Assembly: GCA_010093605.1 (NCBI GenBank)
Contig: MU004198.1
Location: 68,456 to 132,455, forward strand
Direction of reading: 5' to 3'
DNA from: Lophium mytilinum
Lineage: Eukaryota > Ascomycota > Dothideomycetes > Mytilinidiales > Mytilinidiaceae
Length of the DNA stretch: 64,000 nt
Shown: in pieces, positions 19,292 through 31,035 of the stretch
Position numbering within the stretch: position 1 is the stretch's first letter
Layout: each line of letters begins with the position of its first letter
Notes under the pieces: model-generated
The model's database searches: none
What the model was told of the DNA's origin: nothing
The model's input: the letters and a program-made list of their open reading frames with translations, nothing else
Program-made: the position numbers and the translations under genes

Positions 19292-21359
19292 CTAGAAAAC
19301 TTTCGGGCCCTCCGAGTCATGCTTTGGATCGCCGCTCGTCACGCTCTCCTCATCGTAATTATCCAAATCGCTATCCTGGTCATAGGCGACCCTCATGTTG
19401 CGGATCTCATCACCAACCTCGAGCCACGTCTCGCTACACGCCGGGATGGGGAAGAACTTGCACAACAGCCAGTAGGCGACGCTCGCAACGATGAAGCCGC
19501 CGAAGAAATTGAGATTGTAGATATACGTCGCGCCGACAGGAACCTTGCGGCCGACGGCACCGGCAAACCCGACTACGTTGATAAGGATTCCAGCAATGTA
19601 GGCAGCATATCCGCGCCAGTGGATGCCGAGGGTGTAGTAGTAGGGATCGGTCTTCTTGCCGGAGTAGAGCTGCTTGACCTCCAGGTAGCCCTTGCGGACG
19701 ACGTAGTAGTCGCAGCAGATAACACCAGCGATGGAGGAGAGAAAGACAGAGTAGGAAGAGAGGTAAGTGGTGAAGGAGTTTGAGGACTTGAGCAGGCTCC
19801 AAGGGCACATGACGAGACCAACAAGGGCGCAGATGTAGCCGCCACGACGAATGTTGAGGTAGCGGGGAAGTAAGGCGGTCATGTCGGTACCAGCAGAGAC
19901 GGAGTTGGCGGCGATATTGGCGCCAAGTTGGGCGAGGGTGAAGGCGGCGGCAATGATGAAGACACCGAAGCGTTGGCCGGATCCGCCTTCTTGGAGGAAC
20001 TTCTCAAGCAGATCCAGGGGGTTCCAGATTGGTGCGCCTCCGAAGATGACGGTAGAGGAGGATCCCACGATAATGCCAATGAAGGAGGTCACGGCGAAAC
20101 CAATGGGGATGGTGATGAGCTGCGACCAGAAGGCATCCCTGGGTTTGCGGGCGAAACGAGCGAAATCGGGGTCGTTGACAATGAGAGTGGCGAAGTTGGC
20201 GATGGCATTCATGATTCCCTTAACCATTTGCCATCCAAGCTCGCTGCCGTGAATAATGCTGCCCTGGTGAACAATTGGACCAATGCCCTTGGCACGAACA
20301 ATAGCCCAGATAAAGAAAGCAAAGCCAGCCACCGGGACGAAGAAGGCCTTGACGGTGAACAGATGCCTGATCTTTTCGACTGGAAACCAAATGGCGGGCA
20401 AGCTGCCAGCCCAGAAGAGAAGGAAGCTAACGAACATGACTGTGTTAGTGCCGGAGGCGGGGATGCCGTTATGGATGTTGTCCTGATAGCAACATTAGCA
20501 CTAAGATCGGATGATCTGGCAAGGGGTTTCTTACGGGTCTCCAGCTGTTCCAGATAGCGCGAATCATCAGATACACACAGTTGCCACCGATCCAAGACTG
20601 CACGCCATACCAGATACAAGCCATCGCAGCACGGTTGAAGATGGGCCATAGAGCACCCCAGATACCGAAGGACGATCGAGCGATGACAGGGAAACTGATG
20701 TGGTAGATGGCACCAATACGACCGGTGAGGCAGATGAAGCAAGCGGCGATAGCATAACCAAGCCAGACACAGATCCATGACTGCCACCACGAAAGACCAG
20801 CCACGATCATGGACGAGGATATCATCCAGGTGTTGATGTTGAAGGAATCGGCTATCAAGAGATTAGCTCGGCTCTCAATGCACTAGGAGATGTGATGTCA
20901 CAAACCGATCCAGAAGCCCACGAAGTTCCAGGCTCCCCATTGACGACGCTCGGGTTCAACAGGCTTCAGGTCGTGGTTGAACAGCATGAGCTGGGCATTG
21001 GAGAGGCCGGGCTCGCTTTCGACCGCGATTCTATCGAGGAAGTGGCCGACTTTGGAGGTTCGGACTTTTTCCATGATGAAGTCGATAACGGAGTCTTCGT
21101 CGGAGGGTGCAAAGCGTGGTGCTGGACGAGGTGATCGAGAGGACGAGGCCTCTGAATAGATGTACGCATTGCTGTGACGTGGGGAAGATATGGACGACGA
21201 CGGGCTGCCGAGCAGCGCCTGGCGCTCATGACGATCCGTGGTACCTGCAGATAGTGCTTCAGGACCCTGGTCAGAGTCGACTGAAGCCAAACTTGGAGGA
21301 CGGGGTGGATAGTCCGCAAGTGCGATATTAAGTTCCTTATCGGGGGGAGGGAGTGGCAT
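19292..21359 (-). CDS. NCS1 permease, Fur-type (uracil/allantoin-like)
   Basis: Three exons, 21359-20906, 20851-20535 and 20482-19292, give 653 residues. It is a plasma-membrane proton symporter of the nucleobase-cation-symport-1 family. Transmembrane helix 1 begins in [19 protein letters not shown], followed by [35 protein letters not shown] and [15 protein letters not shown], a near-consensus Fur4/FurD signature. The [15 protein letters not shown] loop and [15 protein letters not shown] are also diagnostic. About 12 helices are expected, with a long Ser-rich cytosolic N-tail (residues 1-110) and an acidic C-tail, as is usual for endocytosis-regulated fungal permeases. Start [10 protein letters not shown] was preferred because the upstream extension has no typical content. 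Substrate (uracil, uridine, allantoin) cannot be fixed by eye. Confidence 0.92.
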
Positions 21360-24300
21360 GCTATATAGTCGTGGGCAGCACCACTCACACCCAGGGTTCG
21401 TAGGGCTGTTCACCCCTGCGGATTTGCTCGGATCAGGCCGATTATGGGCCTCTACCACGGTGGTGGACAGCCTTATCGTGTTCTGGTGGGCAGCTTATCG
21501 TGTCCAGCTGGTCGTTATCAGCGGCGTAGGGACGTCAGGTTTCTCGGTTCTGCTACAGGGCGTGGCAGGCAGTGCCATTAGGCTCAATCCGCTGAGGCTG
21601 TTCGGACCTTGCGAGTGCCGCGGGCAGCGCTATCAAGTAGCTGCGTGACGGCGAGTCTGGTGTCCTCAGCATGTGTGATGGAGCCACGCGAACTGGTTGA
21701 CCATGGAGGCCAACAATAGGCGGGTGATGAGCGGCGTGGTGCTCTTGGCTGCCGGCTGGCTCGTCTCCGCAACGCCTATCCAGCTTTTTCATGCCGTGGA
21801 GATCTCCAGATAGCTATTCTAGTTGACTCGATAGGAACTACTAAATTACAGCAGTCGAACTTCCCTATCTGTCGGTGTCGCATGCACCGGCCATAGGGTT
21901 GCATTTCGCAAAATCCTTCGCGCTGAGACAGTTGGCCCTATCGCAAATCGGGTATGGTGTGGTCTGGTAGGTCAGCCGCTGAGGATAAGGTGTGGGGAAG
22001 CGGGAGCGGCTTAAGGATTGCTCGATGAGATCGAGTAACAGCTCGCCGGGGAGAGAGATAAAAGGGCCATAGTTAGCGTTGATATCTCGCATAGATGTCC
22101 GCGAATCGAGTGCTGTCCGTTTAACAGGGACCCCGCTGTCAGCCTCAACAACATCTCCACGTACCTGCTTCCCCATCTTCTCCAACCACCATCGCATGTC
22201 CACCCGACCAGATCTTGCAGGTCAGCCTGTACATCCCACTTCCATCTGTCAGTCCGAACCGCCAGATTTCATGCCCCTTTGAGGTCTCGTGGCGCCAACG
22301 TCGCTTCGCACGTTCAACGCTGCTGCTTTGCTTCTCTGTCCCGTCCGGGTCCTCGCTATCGCCCTCTGCATCGCTTCCGCGATCCCGATTTTCTGCAGCG
22401 TCTCTTATCAATTCCAAGACTGTCCAGTATTCGATACGCCTTAGAGAAGCAATGTGGGTATTGGAATCTCGATATTTTACTTTTTCTCTCTGCTTCCAGG
22501 AATGCTCCAGTTCACCGGCGCGCAGCTGGAATGGCCGCTGCACGATCAGCAACTCCTGACTGGCTGGCTTGAGTTTTCCTCCTCGTGCAACTCAACGTGC
22601 TTCTTCAACCGCAGGGGCTGTCTAGCCGGTTGATCATGTCGAGCCCGAGGGACCAAGAAAACAGCCCGAGACGCGACGTCACAAGGTCGACCTGTTCTTA
22701 TTCTCGCGTGCGTTAATACAGCTGTAGTTGACCTCGTGCAGTATCGTCTCCGCCATGAAGGGAGGTCAAGACACGTGGCCTATATCAGACCGAATTTCAG
22801 AAGTCTATCGCGAAACAAGGCGCTCCCAGGTATCTCCAGACCTTGTTCGATTGCAAATGAAAACATGACTAGGAGATTGCAAGACTTCGCGATGTTGATT
22901 GGAAGATCGAAGAATGGAAATAACAATGAGTACCGTGCTAGGAACTCCGCTTGCTTGTAATGAACTAGCGCCGTAATTTCCAGACCTCCTTTACTCCTGG
23001 CCTACTAGTGCATTTCCACCTCAGCGCAAACTGCGCAACTTGTAAGTTCACCTACAACACTAGCCCTCGCGATAAAAACTTGTGTTTCAGTGCCTACTCG
23101 TCCCTCTGTGAAGAAGTATGAACTTTCTGGAGGAGAGATACAGAAAGTTGTCTCCCCAGTCAACCATAAAGCCTACGACGCGTGTTTTCGTTGCCAGCAC
23201 TATTCCCAGTACTTTATTCGAAATCGTTGCTACCGGCGTTGTTGAAAGGTGCTGGTGACATGGCAAGTCCTGGCATAGTGCTATCTCCCTTAGGGACTTG
23301 TAGCTGTGCCGGAGTCTCTGACGTTGTACGGCGCACCTTCTCTCCGAATGGTATGGGGGCCAGCGACATGGACGAACAGGTAATGGCTTGCAAATCTCCC
23401 TGTTGGCTTGCTTTTTGCTACATGAACTTCACTCCCTCATTTCGCTGCGTCATGGCTCTTGCTAAGAGGAAGCCAATGCGACCGGATTCATGATTCGAGC
23501 GACTTCGACAATGAGAAAGGAGCGACGCGAGATATTGCGGAGGCGAAAAACTATGCGGAAACGGATCTTAGGGAGCTGGAGTAGGCCAGTATGTCCATGT
23601 TCGTGATCGAGTCTACAAAAGTTGTGATGAGAAACTTGACTTCCGAGCCAACAACCCTGCTCACACGATGATGCAAATCATCTCTATCTTCGTCATAGTT
23701 CCTACCGACAGTCTGATCAGGTAAACTCGGACTCGACGTCAATGCCGAAAGCTTGGTCAACCTTAATGGAAATGAGGAAGGTTTGCGGCTGGGGATCCCA
23801 GCAAAAGAGCATGAGAAAAGCAAAAAACAACTTGTCTGATGGTATTGTTTTCCGAGAATGGACCCACTAGGAGTCGAACTCATGTTAAACCTGGGTGCCA
23901 TCGGCGGTATACTCGAGGGACTTTGTGGGTGTTTTTGTGCGCAGTACAGCTGAATATCACACTGTACTACTCCCAGGTTTATTCCTTAACGACTAAAATA
24001 AACCAAAACATATATGCAAGCTGGAGCGTCACTTAAATACAGAAAGCTACCGCGCAGGATGTGTTAAGGAAAGTTGGGGAGCTGTTGCAATGAAGCGGGC
24101 GACGAGGGAGTATGCTGGAAGCATATTCTAAAGGTGATGCAACCGCCAACCGCGCACCGCGGATTTTTTTTGCTCAACGATTCTCCTGCTTGATGTGCTA
24201 CTCGTCTCGGTATAGATCCAGAGAAAATGTAAGTTTCGTCAAGCCAGAAAAGGCTCTCATTCCTCAGGCCAAGATTCGAGCTTGCTGTTGCAGCTTGGGC

Positions 24301-24581
24301 TTGATCGGCTTTCTCCACAGGGCACCCCCGTGCTTTTCGCCTATAAACAAGAGCAGGAATGAACTCTTAATGCATCTGGAGATGGTAGGAGCCACTCCAA
24401 GTTCTTGACTTTGAGGTCAGTGTAGGTATATTTTACCTTTTTGTCACCTTGCCGTTTCCGTCTTAGCGCGGGTTTTCGACGTCACGTCAACTGACATCGT
24501 GAGCCTCTCGCGTCCTGATCCTTTCCATCTCACCTCACCTCTCATCCCAGCTCACTTCAAACTTCCGCATTGAAGGCCGCA
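21360..24581. other. 3.2-kb region without a secure gene
   Basis: The first 400 bases are the promoter side of the permease. Around 21.8-22.6 kb the minus strand holds coding-looking fragments (listed separately). 22.6-24.5 kb shows only short ORFs in mixed frames. The last 120 bases are CT-rich (ctttccatctcacctcacctctc), a probable leader for the CHORD-like gene. No tRNA passed inspection. Confidence 0.4.
22145..22552 (-). pseudogene. Possible degraded hypothetical gene
   Basis: A 135-codon minus-strand frame opens with TTG, not ATG, and is charged (AENRDRGSDAEGDSEDPDG, then SVERAKRRWRHE, then IWRFGLTDGSGMYRLTCKIW). Just past KIWSG, coding character seems to move to another minus frame (DMRWWLEKMGKQ, then an F-box-like patch GPFISLPGELLLDLI at about 21.98-22.06 kb). 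There is no start, and there is a frame change without a splice site. I infer a remnant, family unknown. Low confidence. Confidence 0.25.
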
Positions 24582-25286
24582 ATGGCGTCCGAGCCTCACG
24601 CCGTCGACCTAGTGGTCGGTGTCCTCAAATGCATGAAGGACAGCAGTGTCCTTACGCTCATCGCATCCGTCTGCCGCGAAGATGAAAACACTCTCGAACT
24701 CATCGCGCAAAAGCTCCAAAACACCCCGTGTGTAGTAGCACAGGCCGATCACTCAACAGTCAAGGCTGAGCCAGGAGAATCAAAGAATGGTGTCAAGCTA
24801 GAGCCGACCGAATCGAAAGCCAACGACTATGATGACGCAACGGGAGCTGGCAGACGTAAACGCAAGCGGATGGACTACAACAAACTTCGCTATCAGACCT
24901 GCAAAGAATGCGGCAAGCAGTTTGACATTACGAAGAACAATGACGAGGCCTGTGTCTGGCATTATGGTACGACGTCTTACTTTGCGTTTAGTAACATCCT
25001 TACGGTTTCCAATGCTGACGCCCAGCCAGGGTTGATGACACCAATCTTTACGTTTGCTGAGCGGAAGGAAGGTGAAAGTTTGGACGACTATGACACCTTC
25101 ATCGGCAAAACACGTGTGTATGAGTCCAGTGAAGACGAATCCTTGGAGGCGAGGACACTCGAGAGGCACCAGTTTGAGGCAGACATGATCAAGAAACATC
25201 CAGAGGTGTTCCGGTACAGCTGCTGTTACGGACGTCCGTTGTCCAGAGGATGTAGAAAGCAGCTGCATGTGGTCAAAGAGCTGTAG
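24582..25286 (+). CDS. CHORD-like zinc-binding protein
   Basis: The ATG is at 24582 (MASEPHAVDLVVG); the frame above has only TTG. Exons 24582-24966 and 25030-25286 remove a 63-nt intron (GTACGA...GCCAG with gctgac) and give 213 residues. The intron length is a multiple of three and has no stop, so retention would add 21 residues. Residues about 105-130 hold CKECGKQFDITKNNDEACVW plus His, and the C-terminus holds RYSCCYGRPLSRGC and a later His. This order (CX2CG, F, N, ACxxH, then SCC, GC, H) resembles CHORD zinc-binding domains and the fungal CHORD-like family. Its N-terminal 50 residues are helical. Function is not known; CHORD proteins act as HSP90 co-chaperone partners. Confidence 0.66.
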   Translation: MASEPHAVDLVVGVLKCMKDSSVLTLIASVCREDENTLELIAQKLQNTPCVVAQADHSTVKAEPGESKNGVKLEPTESKANDYDDATGAGRRKRKRMDYNKLRYQTCKECGKQFDITKNNDEACVWHYGTTSYFAFSNILTVSNADAQPGLMTPIFTFAERKEGESLDDYDTFIGKTRVYESSEDESLEARTLERHQFEADMIKKHPEVFRYSCCYGRPLSRGCRKQLHVVKEL

Positions 25287-27076
25287 CCTATGCGGAGACA
25301 TCTTTGCCCCTCGAGACGACAGTGTTTGTGATGTAACGGCTATACATGTATGGGGAAGTGGCAGCAGGCTCCGGAAATGTGATTCGGGGGATATATCATA
25401 CGCAGGAATAGTACATAGGCACAATCTGTGAGCCATCTTCGGCCTACTGCCAAAATCAATCGCATAACCTGCGACTTACAAAGCCGCCAACTTCAAAGCT
25501 TAATTGCAGTGTTTCTTTCTCGTGCTTCGTGATTTGTCTTTACGTCAACTCTCCCGCCGTGACTCTGTCTCTCGCTGCCCGGCTCGCCTGCCTTTGTGAT
25601 ACATCCCTAGTCATCTTGCCTAAGCCTACAAGCATAATCTCTTCACTAGCTCATCGTGAAGTATATCTAGCATTCGCACTCTTGAAGAGCGGAGCACCGA
25701 TAAGGCCTCCTTTATCATAGGTCCTGCAGTCATAGCTGAGCCACTTGGTGATATGGTAGCCAGAAATCTGCCGGAAATCTGTCTCAGTCAAAGCGACCAT
25801 TTCAGTAAAGTACTAATTGAGAGAATAAAGTATCACGTATGTGGCCATTCTCATAAGGTGACGGGGCGTAGATCTAGCAAGAGAAGCTGCCATGTGTCTA
25901 ATCAATGGGCTTGATACGGACAGTCAGCTTAGTAGGCCAGAAGTGCATAGCGGCATTGAAAATAAGGCTAGTGGGTGTGAGAACAAAAGAGGTGCGAAGG
26001 CAAGACTGATTGAAACCTTGATTTAGCTCTACTAAAGAGTGAGTAGCATCAGAGGCACGGCCGCCCCATAAAGTCACGTGGCGATATGCTGTCCTCTAGC
26101 GATCATAAAGAGATATTCTCCTATGTATTAACTTTGCGCTAGTATGTCCTACAGTAACAGTACTAGACCATAGGTCTGAGCACACGAGTTGTCACTGTTT
26201 TGGTCCAATCATGCTCAGCTACTTAGGCAGTGAATTAAGCAACTGTCTGATATGCAAGACCTGGAACCTGCCACCGCGCCTAGATGTTCAAAAACTTTTG
26301 GGGGTGCGCCAAGCAGTATCCAGAGGGTGCGCATACATTTCTAACTTGTTACTGTATGAAGCTACTTAGAATGTACAGAAGTAGGACTATTACTATGTGT
26401 CCGGTGGACGAAAGTCTGGATCTGAGCTACCAAAAATGACTAGAGAACAATCTCAAATGTTGGAATCGGTCTCTCTTCAGCAGGAAGAGTGCTACCATAC
26501 TCTCGGAATAGAACGATTGTACTCCGGAACGAGACGTACGATTGGTGCTAACACTCCGGTGAATAAAGTGGGGTTGCTCTTATCTGATCCGCTTCTTGCA
26601 TTTGGGGATCTGCGCCTTTTCCCACGCCAGTTCGAACAGATTTTTGAGTTCTTTACTTTCAGGCCTACGGAAATCCTACTCTAGCACCATTAATACTGTC
26701 CCACAGCAGCTTAAAGCTGATTTTTCGTAGTCTGATTGCCTTCAAAGCCAGCTCGCAACGATTCAAACGCAAAGGCAACTCCATGCTAAAGACGGATCTG
26801 ATAACTCTATTTGCCTTAGTGGACAGGGGGTGAAACGGCTTTCGGGATGTCAACGTCGCGAACCTTGCTCAATACAAGCTCGATCAGCTCTCCTAGCACG
26901 CAGGAACATCTAGCATTGCGTTAGCCTAGGCATCAGCTTGTAGCGCTTACAAACATGACGGCATTCCGGCCTTGATCATGTCCTTCCCGTCTCTCATATA
27001 ACCGTCGTCCCTCCATCCAAGGTTCGTTCCATATCTTGAGCAAGCAGCTGGCTTTCCTGCCTACACTCCGACCATC
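25287..27076. other. 1.8-kb intergenic region
   Basis: Short ORFs only, the longest forward one at 26397-26684 (95 codons, no domain, opening at a GTG). It is AT-rich around 25.7-26.4 kb. The last 100 bases before 27077 include pyrimidine-rich leader-like sequence. I see no recognisable element. Confidence 0.4.
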
Positions 27077-28649
27077 ATGGCTCCCCCTAAAGATGATAGT
27101 GTTTCCACGAACGATGCGGCTGTGCTTGAGATGGGACCAATGGCCGTGCCCGCTGAAACTGCCACTGTCACTGCCACCACCAAAGAAAATGACTCCTTTC
27201 TCGTCACCTTCGACCTGCCGTTCGATGCCGAGAACCCGCTCGACTGGCCCACGAGTCGCAAATGGGCCGTAACTGATGTCCTCTCTGCTACCGGCTTTAA
27301 TCGCATCATGGTGTCAACGATCATGGCACCGGCCTTGACAACTATCGCTAAGGAGCTAGACATGACCTCGGCGGAGTCGGCAATGGCCCTTTCGATCTAC
27401 CTTCTAGCTACCGCTTTCGGCCCGCTATTTATTGGTCCACTTTCCGAGATCTATGGTCGACAGGTCATTCTCCACGGCTCTAGCGTGTGGTTCCTCGTTT
27501 GGAACATTGTCTGCGGCTTTGCGAAGACCAAAGAGGTGCTCATTGCCTCTCGCTTTCTTGCTGGCTTTGGTGCCAGCTCAATATATGCACTCGCTGGTGG
27601 AGTTCTTGGTGATGTGTGGCGACCTGAGCAAAGAGGACGTTCGCTCGGCATATATTTGCTAATCCCATTGCTCGGTGCAGCTGTTGGTAAGTTTGTCACT
27701 CAGAAATGAGGAAGCAAATCGGCTAACCTGCTATACAGGTCCTATTATCGGCGGCTTTATGGCAGCACGCACAACCTGGCGTTGGATGTTCTGGTCCACC
27801 TCCATATTCCAGGTCGTCATGATCGTCGTATCACTTGCTACCTTCCGTGAGACATTTGGACCACTAATCCTCCGTCGTCGAGCTGAGCGCCTTCGTCGTG
27901 AGACTGGTGACCAGCGATACTACACGGCGAGTGAGTGGTTGGATAGCGGCAGGTCAACATTCAAGAAACTGGGTCGTGCTTTGAGCCGTCCGCTTCGTCT
28001 CCTAGCCTTCCATCCGATCATCCAGGTCGCAACTATCATCTCGGCTTTCAACTATGGCCTCCTGTACATCGTACTTTCCACTTTCTCCGACCTCTGGATC
28101 CAGTACTACCACCAATCCGTGGAAATCAGCGGCCTCCACTACCTCGCCATCGCCGGGGGCGAGGTTGCCGGCTCGCAGCTCGGCGGACCGCTGATGGACT
28201 TCCTCTACCGCCGTCGACAAGCCAAAAACGTCAATGCGAATCCGACGCCGGAGTTTCGTATCCCTCTCATGTTCCCATGCGTTATTATCGCGCCGTTGGG
28301 AATGCTCTGGTACGGATGGATGGCGCAATACCGCCTACACTGGGCAGCTGTTGACACGGGCGTCTTCTTCTTCATGTTCGTGTCCCAAATAGGGGGCATG
28401 CCCTTGACCGCTTACATCATCGACTCATACCCAGACCATACGAGCAGTGCTATGGCGGCGACGCAGTTTGCTAAGAGTTTGACCGCATTCCTCTTTCCGC
28501 TATTTGCACCGCGCATGTATTCGGTGCTTGGATACGGGTGGGCTAACAGCACTCTTGCATTTACAGGCCTACTACTAGGCATCCCTGCGCCAGTGTTGAT
28601 GTGGAAGTTTGGCGCGAGATTGAGAGCCAAGGCAGCGTCGAGCTATTGA
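27077..28649 (+). CDS. MFS transporter, DHA1 drug:H+ antiporter type
   Basis: Exons 27077-27686 and 27739-28649 (52-nt intron, GTAAGT...TACAG) give 506 residues. The protein has 12 expected helices. Motifs are DWPTSRKWAV at the start of helix 1, the loop 2-3 motif A as GPLSEIYGRQVILHGS, RFLAGFGASS, the antiporter motif C region LLGAAVGPIIGGF split by the intron, and TWRWMFWSTSIFQ. These are typical of DHA1 multidrug or polyamine exporters in the plasma membrane. The long cytosolic loop between helices 6 and 7 is Arg-rich (LRRRAERLRRETGDQRYY), as is common there. No biosynthetic cluster surrounds it, so the substrate is open. Confidence 0.93.
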
Positions 28650-28986
28650 GCGAAAGTGCCATCATAAAGAAAGAGAAAATAACGAGGAGCACACAGCGAT
28701 AAGGACAGCATCGTGGGGTGAGGGCGTGTGAGTGCCCCGAGCGCGCGTTTGTTATGATTACGATTTCCAGGGTCCAACCTTGAATGAGTCTATATATTCC
28801 TATCATTTTTACACACCTCTAATACTAACCAAACAGCATACAGATGTAGGCCATTCAGAAAACCCGTAAAAAATTGCGACCTTATAGCATAAGGCGCAGG
28901 GGGAGCTGAGCGGTCGAACTGTTTTGCCATTTTGAAGTTTGAGGTCTAATCCCGCATTATGTGTTTCTTTTTGATCCCATTCTGCT
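28650..28986. other. Convergent spacer between the MFS and HET genes
   Basis: 337 bases between two facing stop codons, presumably overlapping 3' UTRs. A faintly tRNA-like stretch near 28910-28970 was examined and not accepted. Confidence 0.45.
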
Positions 28987-31035
28987 TCAGTAGATACTGA
29001 ATACCTCTCCTGCGTCTCCGCTATCTCTTCTTTTGGCTCCCTCTCCTTTCATCAGCCCATGCACGTAGCACTCGCCTAAAAATCTGTATCCCTTTTCCGC
29101 GGGGCGAATAATATACGGCACTTTCCCGCCGAATAGGACTGCAATCAGGTCGCCCTCCTCTATCGCAGTGGGGCCAACACCCATCAGTCCATCGTCCATG
29201 ACGAAAAACCGTCTCGCATACCCAGCATCAACATACTGGCTCTTGAACTGCTTCTCAAACTTCGAGATACCTAAGAACGGCGCCAGCACATCCGCAGCCT
29301 GGTTCGCTATTCCCTCGTCATCATGCCAAATCGCCGCATCCCCACGAATCATCATCTTCAGCTGCTCATACTGTTCTGCCATCTTCCCGTCGAGGGATGC
29401 CACCCAATTATCCCGCCACTTCCTCGCCCCATCCGCGTAAAGCTGCTCGTCGTACGTCGCATCTCCTTCTAGCAAATCCTCATGTACCAGCGCCGCAGTC
29501 TCCGCCAACGCAAGCCTATGCCGCTGACACGTCTCTGGCACAGGTGGAGGATTGGGGTTCAGTATCTGCCCATACCGGAACCACAGCATCATGGCCTGGT
29601 TGGTCGCGAAGTCAGCGTAGATGCTGTCTCTCCACTTCATGTCTTCCGGCGCTGCTCCCTTCCCTTGGCGGTTTACAGAGTCGAACAACACCCTCGCGCC
29701 GCACAGCGTCGTCCATAGCAGCGCTTTGATGAGCGGCTCCCTTTCGTACGGCGTCTTCGCATACTGTTGAGCAAGCTTCCACGCATCCCTGAACTGATCC
29801 AGCACGTGGTCCTCGTAAACGGGCTGATTCTCCGGGTCGAATGCTACGCTGCTGATGTATTTCACGACGCCACACCTCATTCCCTCAATCTTCAGCACCA
29901 GCTCCTCTCCTGCCACCCCATCGTCCGCCGCAAGCTTTAGCTCCCTTCCCCCTGCGGCGTCGAACCCCCTCGCTTCCGCTAGGATTGAAACCGGCGTGAC
30001 ACCGGATGCCTCCCAATCCGGCACCCAGCTCGGCCACTCCCCTACCTCCTCATCCCCCTCAAACGCAAATGCGTTCGCGAGGACCTCCAACCCCCCCTCC
30101 TTCCTCACCACCGCCCTTGCCGCTTCTGCAAACACCACCTCCACAGCCTTCCCATAATCCACCCCTACACATCCCGTCTCCTCCTCCCTGAGCAGCCCAA
30201 GAAGCGCAAACACCCTATCCCGCCTCTCCGTCGCCTCCCTCCCCGCCCCTAGACGCAGTAGCCCATGCAACCCCCTCTCCTTCAAAATCAGCGGATACGC
30301 GCGCAACAACGCATCCCGCCGCACCGGCGAGTCAGGCATGTTATGCAACCCTACGCTCTCCTTACACCACTCCAACGCCCGTGCCAGCTCCTCCCAGTCA
30401 AAAACAGTGGTGTCCCACAGGATCAGCCGCGAGGACGCGAGGATGCATTCCTGCAAGATCCACATGCGGGAGAAGTACGGCAGCGCTAGTAGTGTGTTAA
30501 AAGCGGCCCAGTCTTCGCCATCTCTCTCCGGTAGACCTGCGGCGACGAGGTTGGCGGTGGTGGGCACGACGTCCTCGGGCCATATCTTCCGCTCGGGTTC
30601 TCCGAGTAATTGGACCATGCGGAGAGCACGCGGTGCGGTGTGGGAGGGGTCGGGACCCAGCCACATGATTACGCGGGAGGCGTGGGTGTAGATTGTGCCC
30701 ATGAGCTGGACTTGGGAGCTGCGTTCGGAGATGTCGGTTTGGTTGATGCAGAGTTGGTCGATCCATAGGACGCGGGGGTCGGCGCTGCGAAGGCGGTGGA
30801 GGACGTCGTGGAGGTTTTTGGTGATTGGGACGCTTTGTTCGTTGAGGTGGATGTGGTAGATTGAGGAAGGGGGGCCCCAGACGTAGGAGAGGGCTTCGTA
30901 GGGTAGGCATGAAGTGGAAGGGGGAAGAGGGTGGGTTGACAGGGTAGCTGAGATATGGGAGGTTTGGGTAGTCAAGGGATGGAGTATTAGGAGGCGGAAA
31001 GCGTTAGGGGGGAGAGGTTGGTACGGAGTAGACAT
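28987..31035 (-). CDS. HET-domain heterokaryon incompatibility protein
   Basis: A single-exon 682-residue ORF. The HET domain (about residues 45-200) has its canonical blocks: YEALSYVWGPP, ITKNLHDVLHRLR, VLWIDQLCINQTDISERSSQ, and MGTIYTHASRVIMWLGPD. Later come RMWILQECILAS, the WPSWVPDWEA signature, and the C-terminal EEGDLIAVLFGGKVPYIIRP / YRFLGECYVHGLMKGEG module usual for long HET proteins. HET domains are TIR-related and drive incompatibility cell death when fungi of unlike genotype fuse. Many copies per genome are non-het genes or general stress or defence factors. GC-rich codon use and a single exon are common in this family. Convergent with the MFS gene. Confidence 0.95.
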   Translation of the reverse strand: MSTPYQPLPPNAFRLLILHPLTTQTSHISATLSTHPLPPSTSCLPYEALSYVWGPPSSIYHIHLNEQSVPITKNLHDVLHRLRSADPRVLWIDQLCINQTDISERSSQVQLMGTIYTHASRVIMWLGPDPSHTAPRALRMVQLLGEPERKIWPEDVVPTTANLVAAGLPERDGEDWAAFNTLLALPYFSRMWILQECILASSRLILWDTTVFDWEELARALEWCKESVGLHNMPDSPVRRDALLRAYPLILKERGLHGLLRLGAGREATERRDRVFALLGLLREEETGCVGVDYGKAVEVVFAEAARAVVRKEGGLEVLANAFAFEGDEEVGEWPSWVPDWEASGVTPVSILAEARGFDAAGGRELKLAADDGVAGEELVLKIEGMRCGVVKYISSVAFDPENQPVYEDHVLDQFRDAWKLAQQYAKTPYEREPLIKALLWTTLCGARVLFDSVNRQGKGAAPEDMKWRDSIYADFATNQAMMLWFRYGQILNPNPPPVPETCQRHRLALAETAALVHEDLLEGDATYDEQLYADGARKWRDNWVASLDGKMAEQYEQLKMMIRGDAAIWHDDEGIANQAADVLAPFLGISKFEKQFKSQYVDAGYARRFFVMDDGLMGVGPTAIEEGDLIAVLFGGKVPYIIRPAEKGYRFLGECYVHGLMKGEGAKRRDSGDAGEVFSIY

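Noticed and set aside
22215-22572. Forward ORFs opposite the possible degraded gene
   Set aside because: Composition (Ser/Arg/Pro runs) looks like the complement of a charged minus-strand frame; no start context or domain.
23850-23910. Minus-strand gagttcgactcc resembling a tRNA T loop
   Set aside because: Flanking stem bases do not pair, and no cloverleaf can be drawn.
30006-30910. Forward and alternate-frame Pro/His-rich ORFs opposite the HET gene
   Set aside because: Shadows of a GC-rich single-exon gene; the minus frame carries every HET block.
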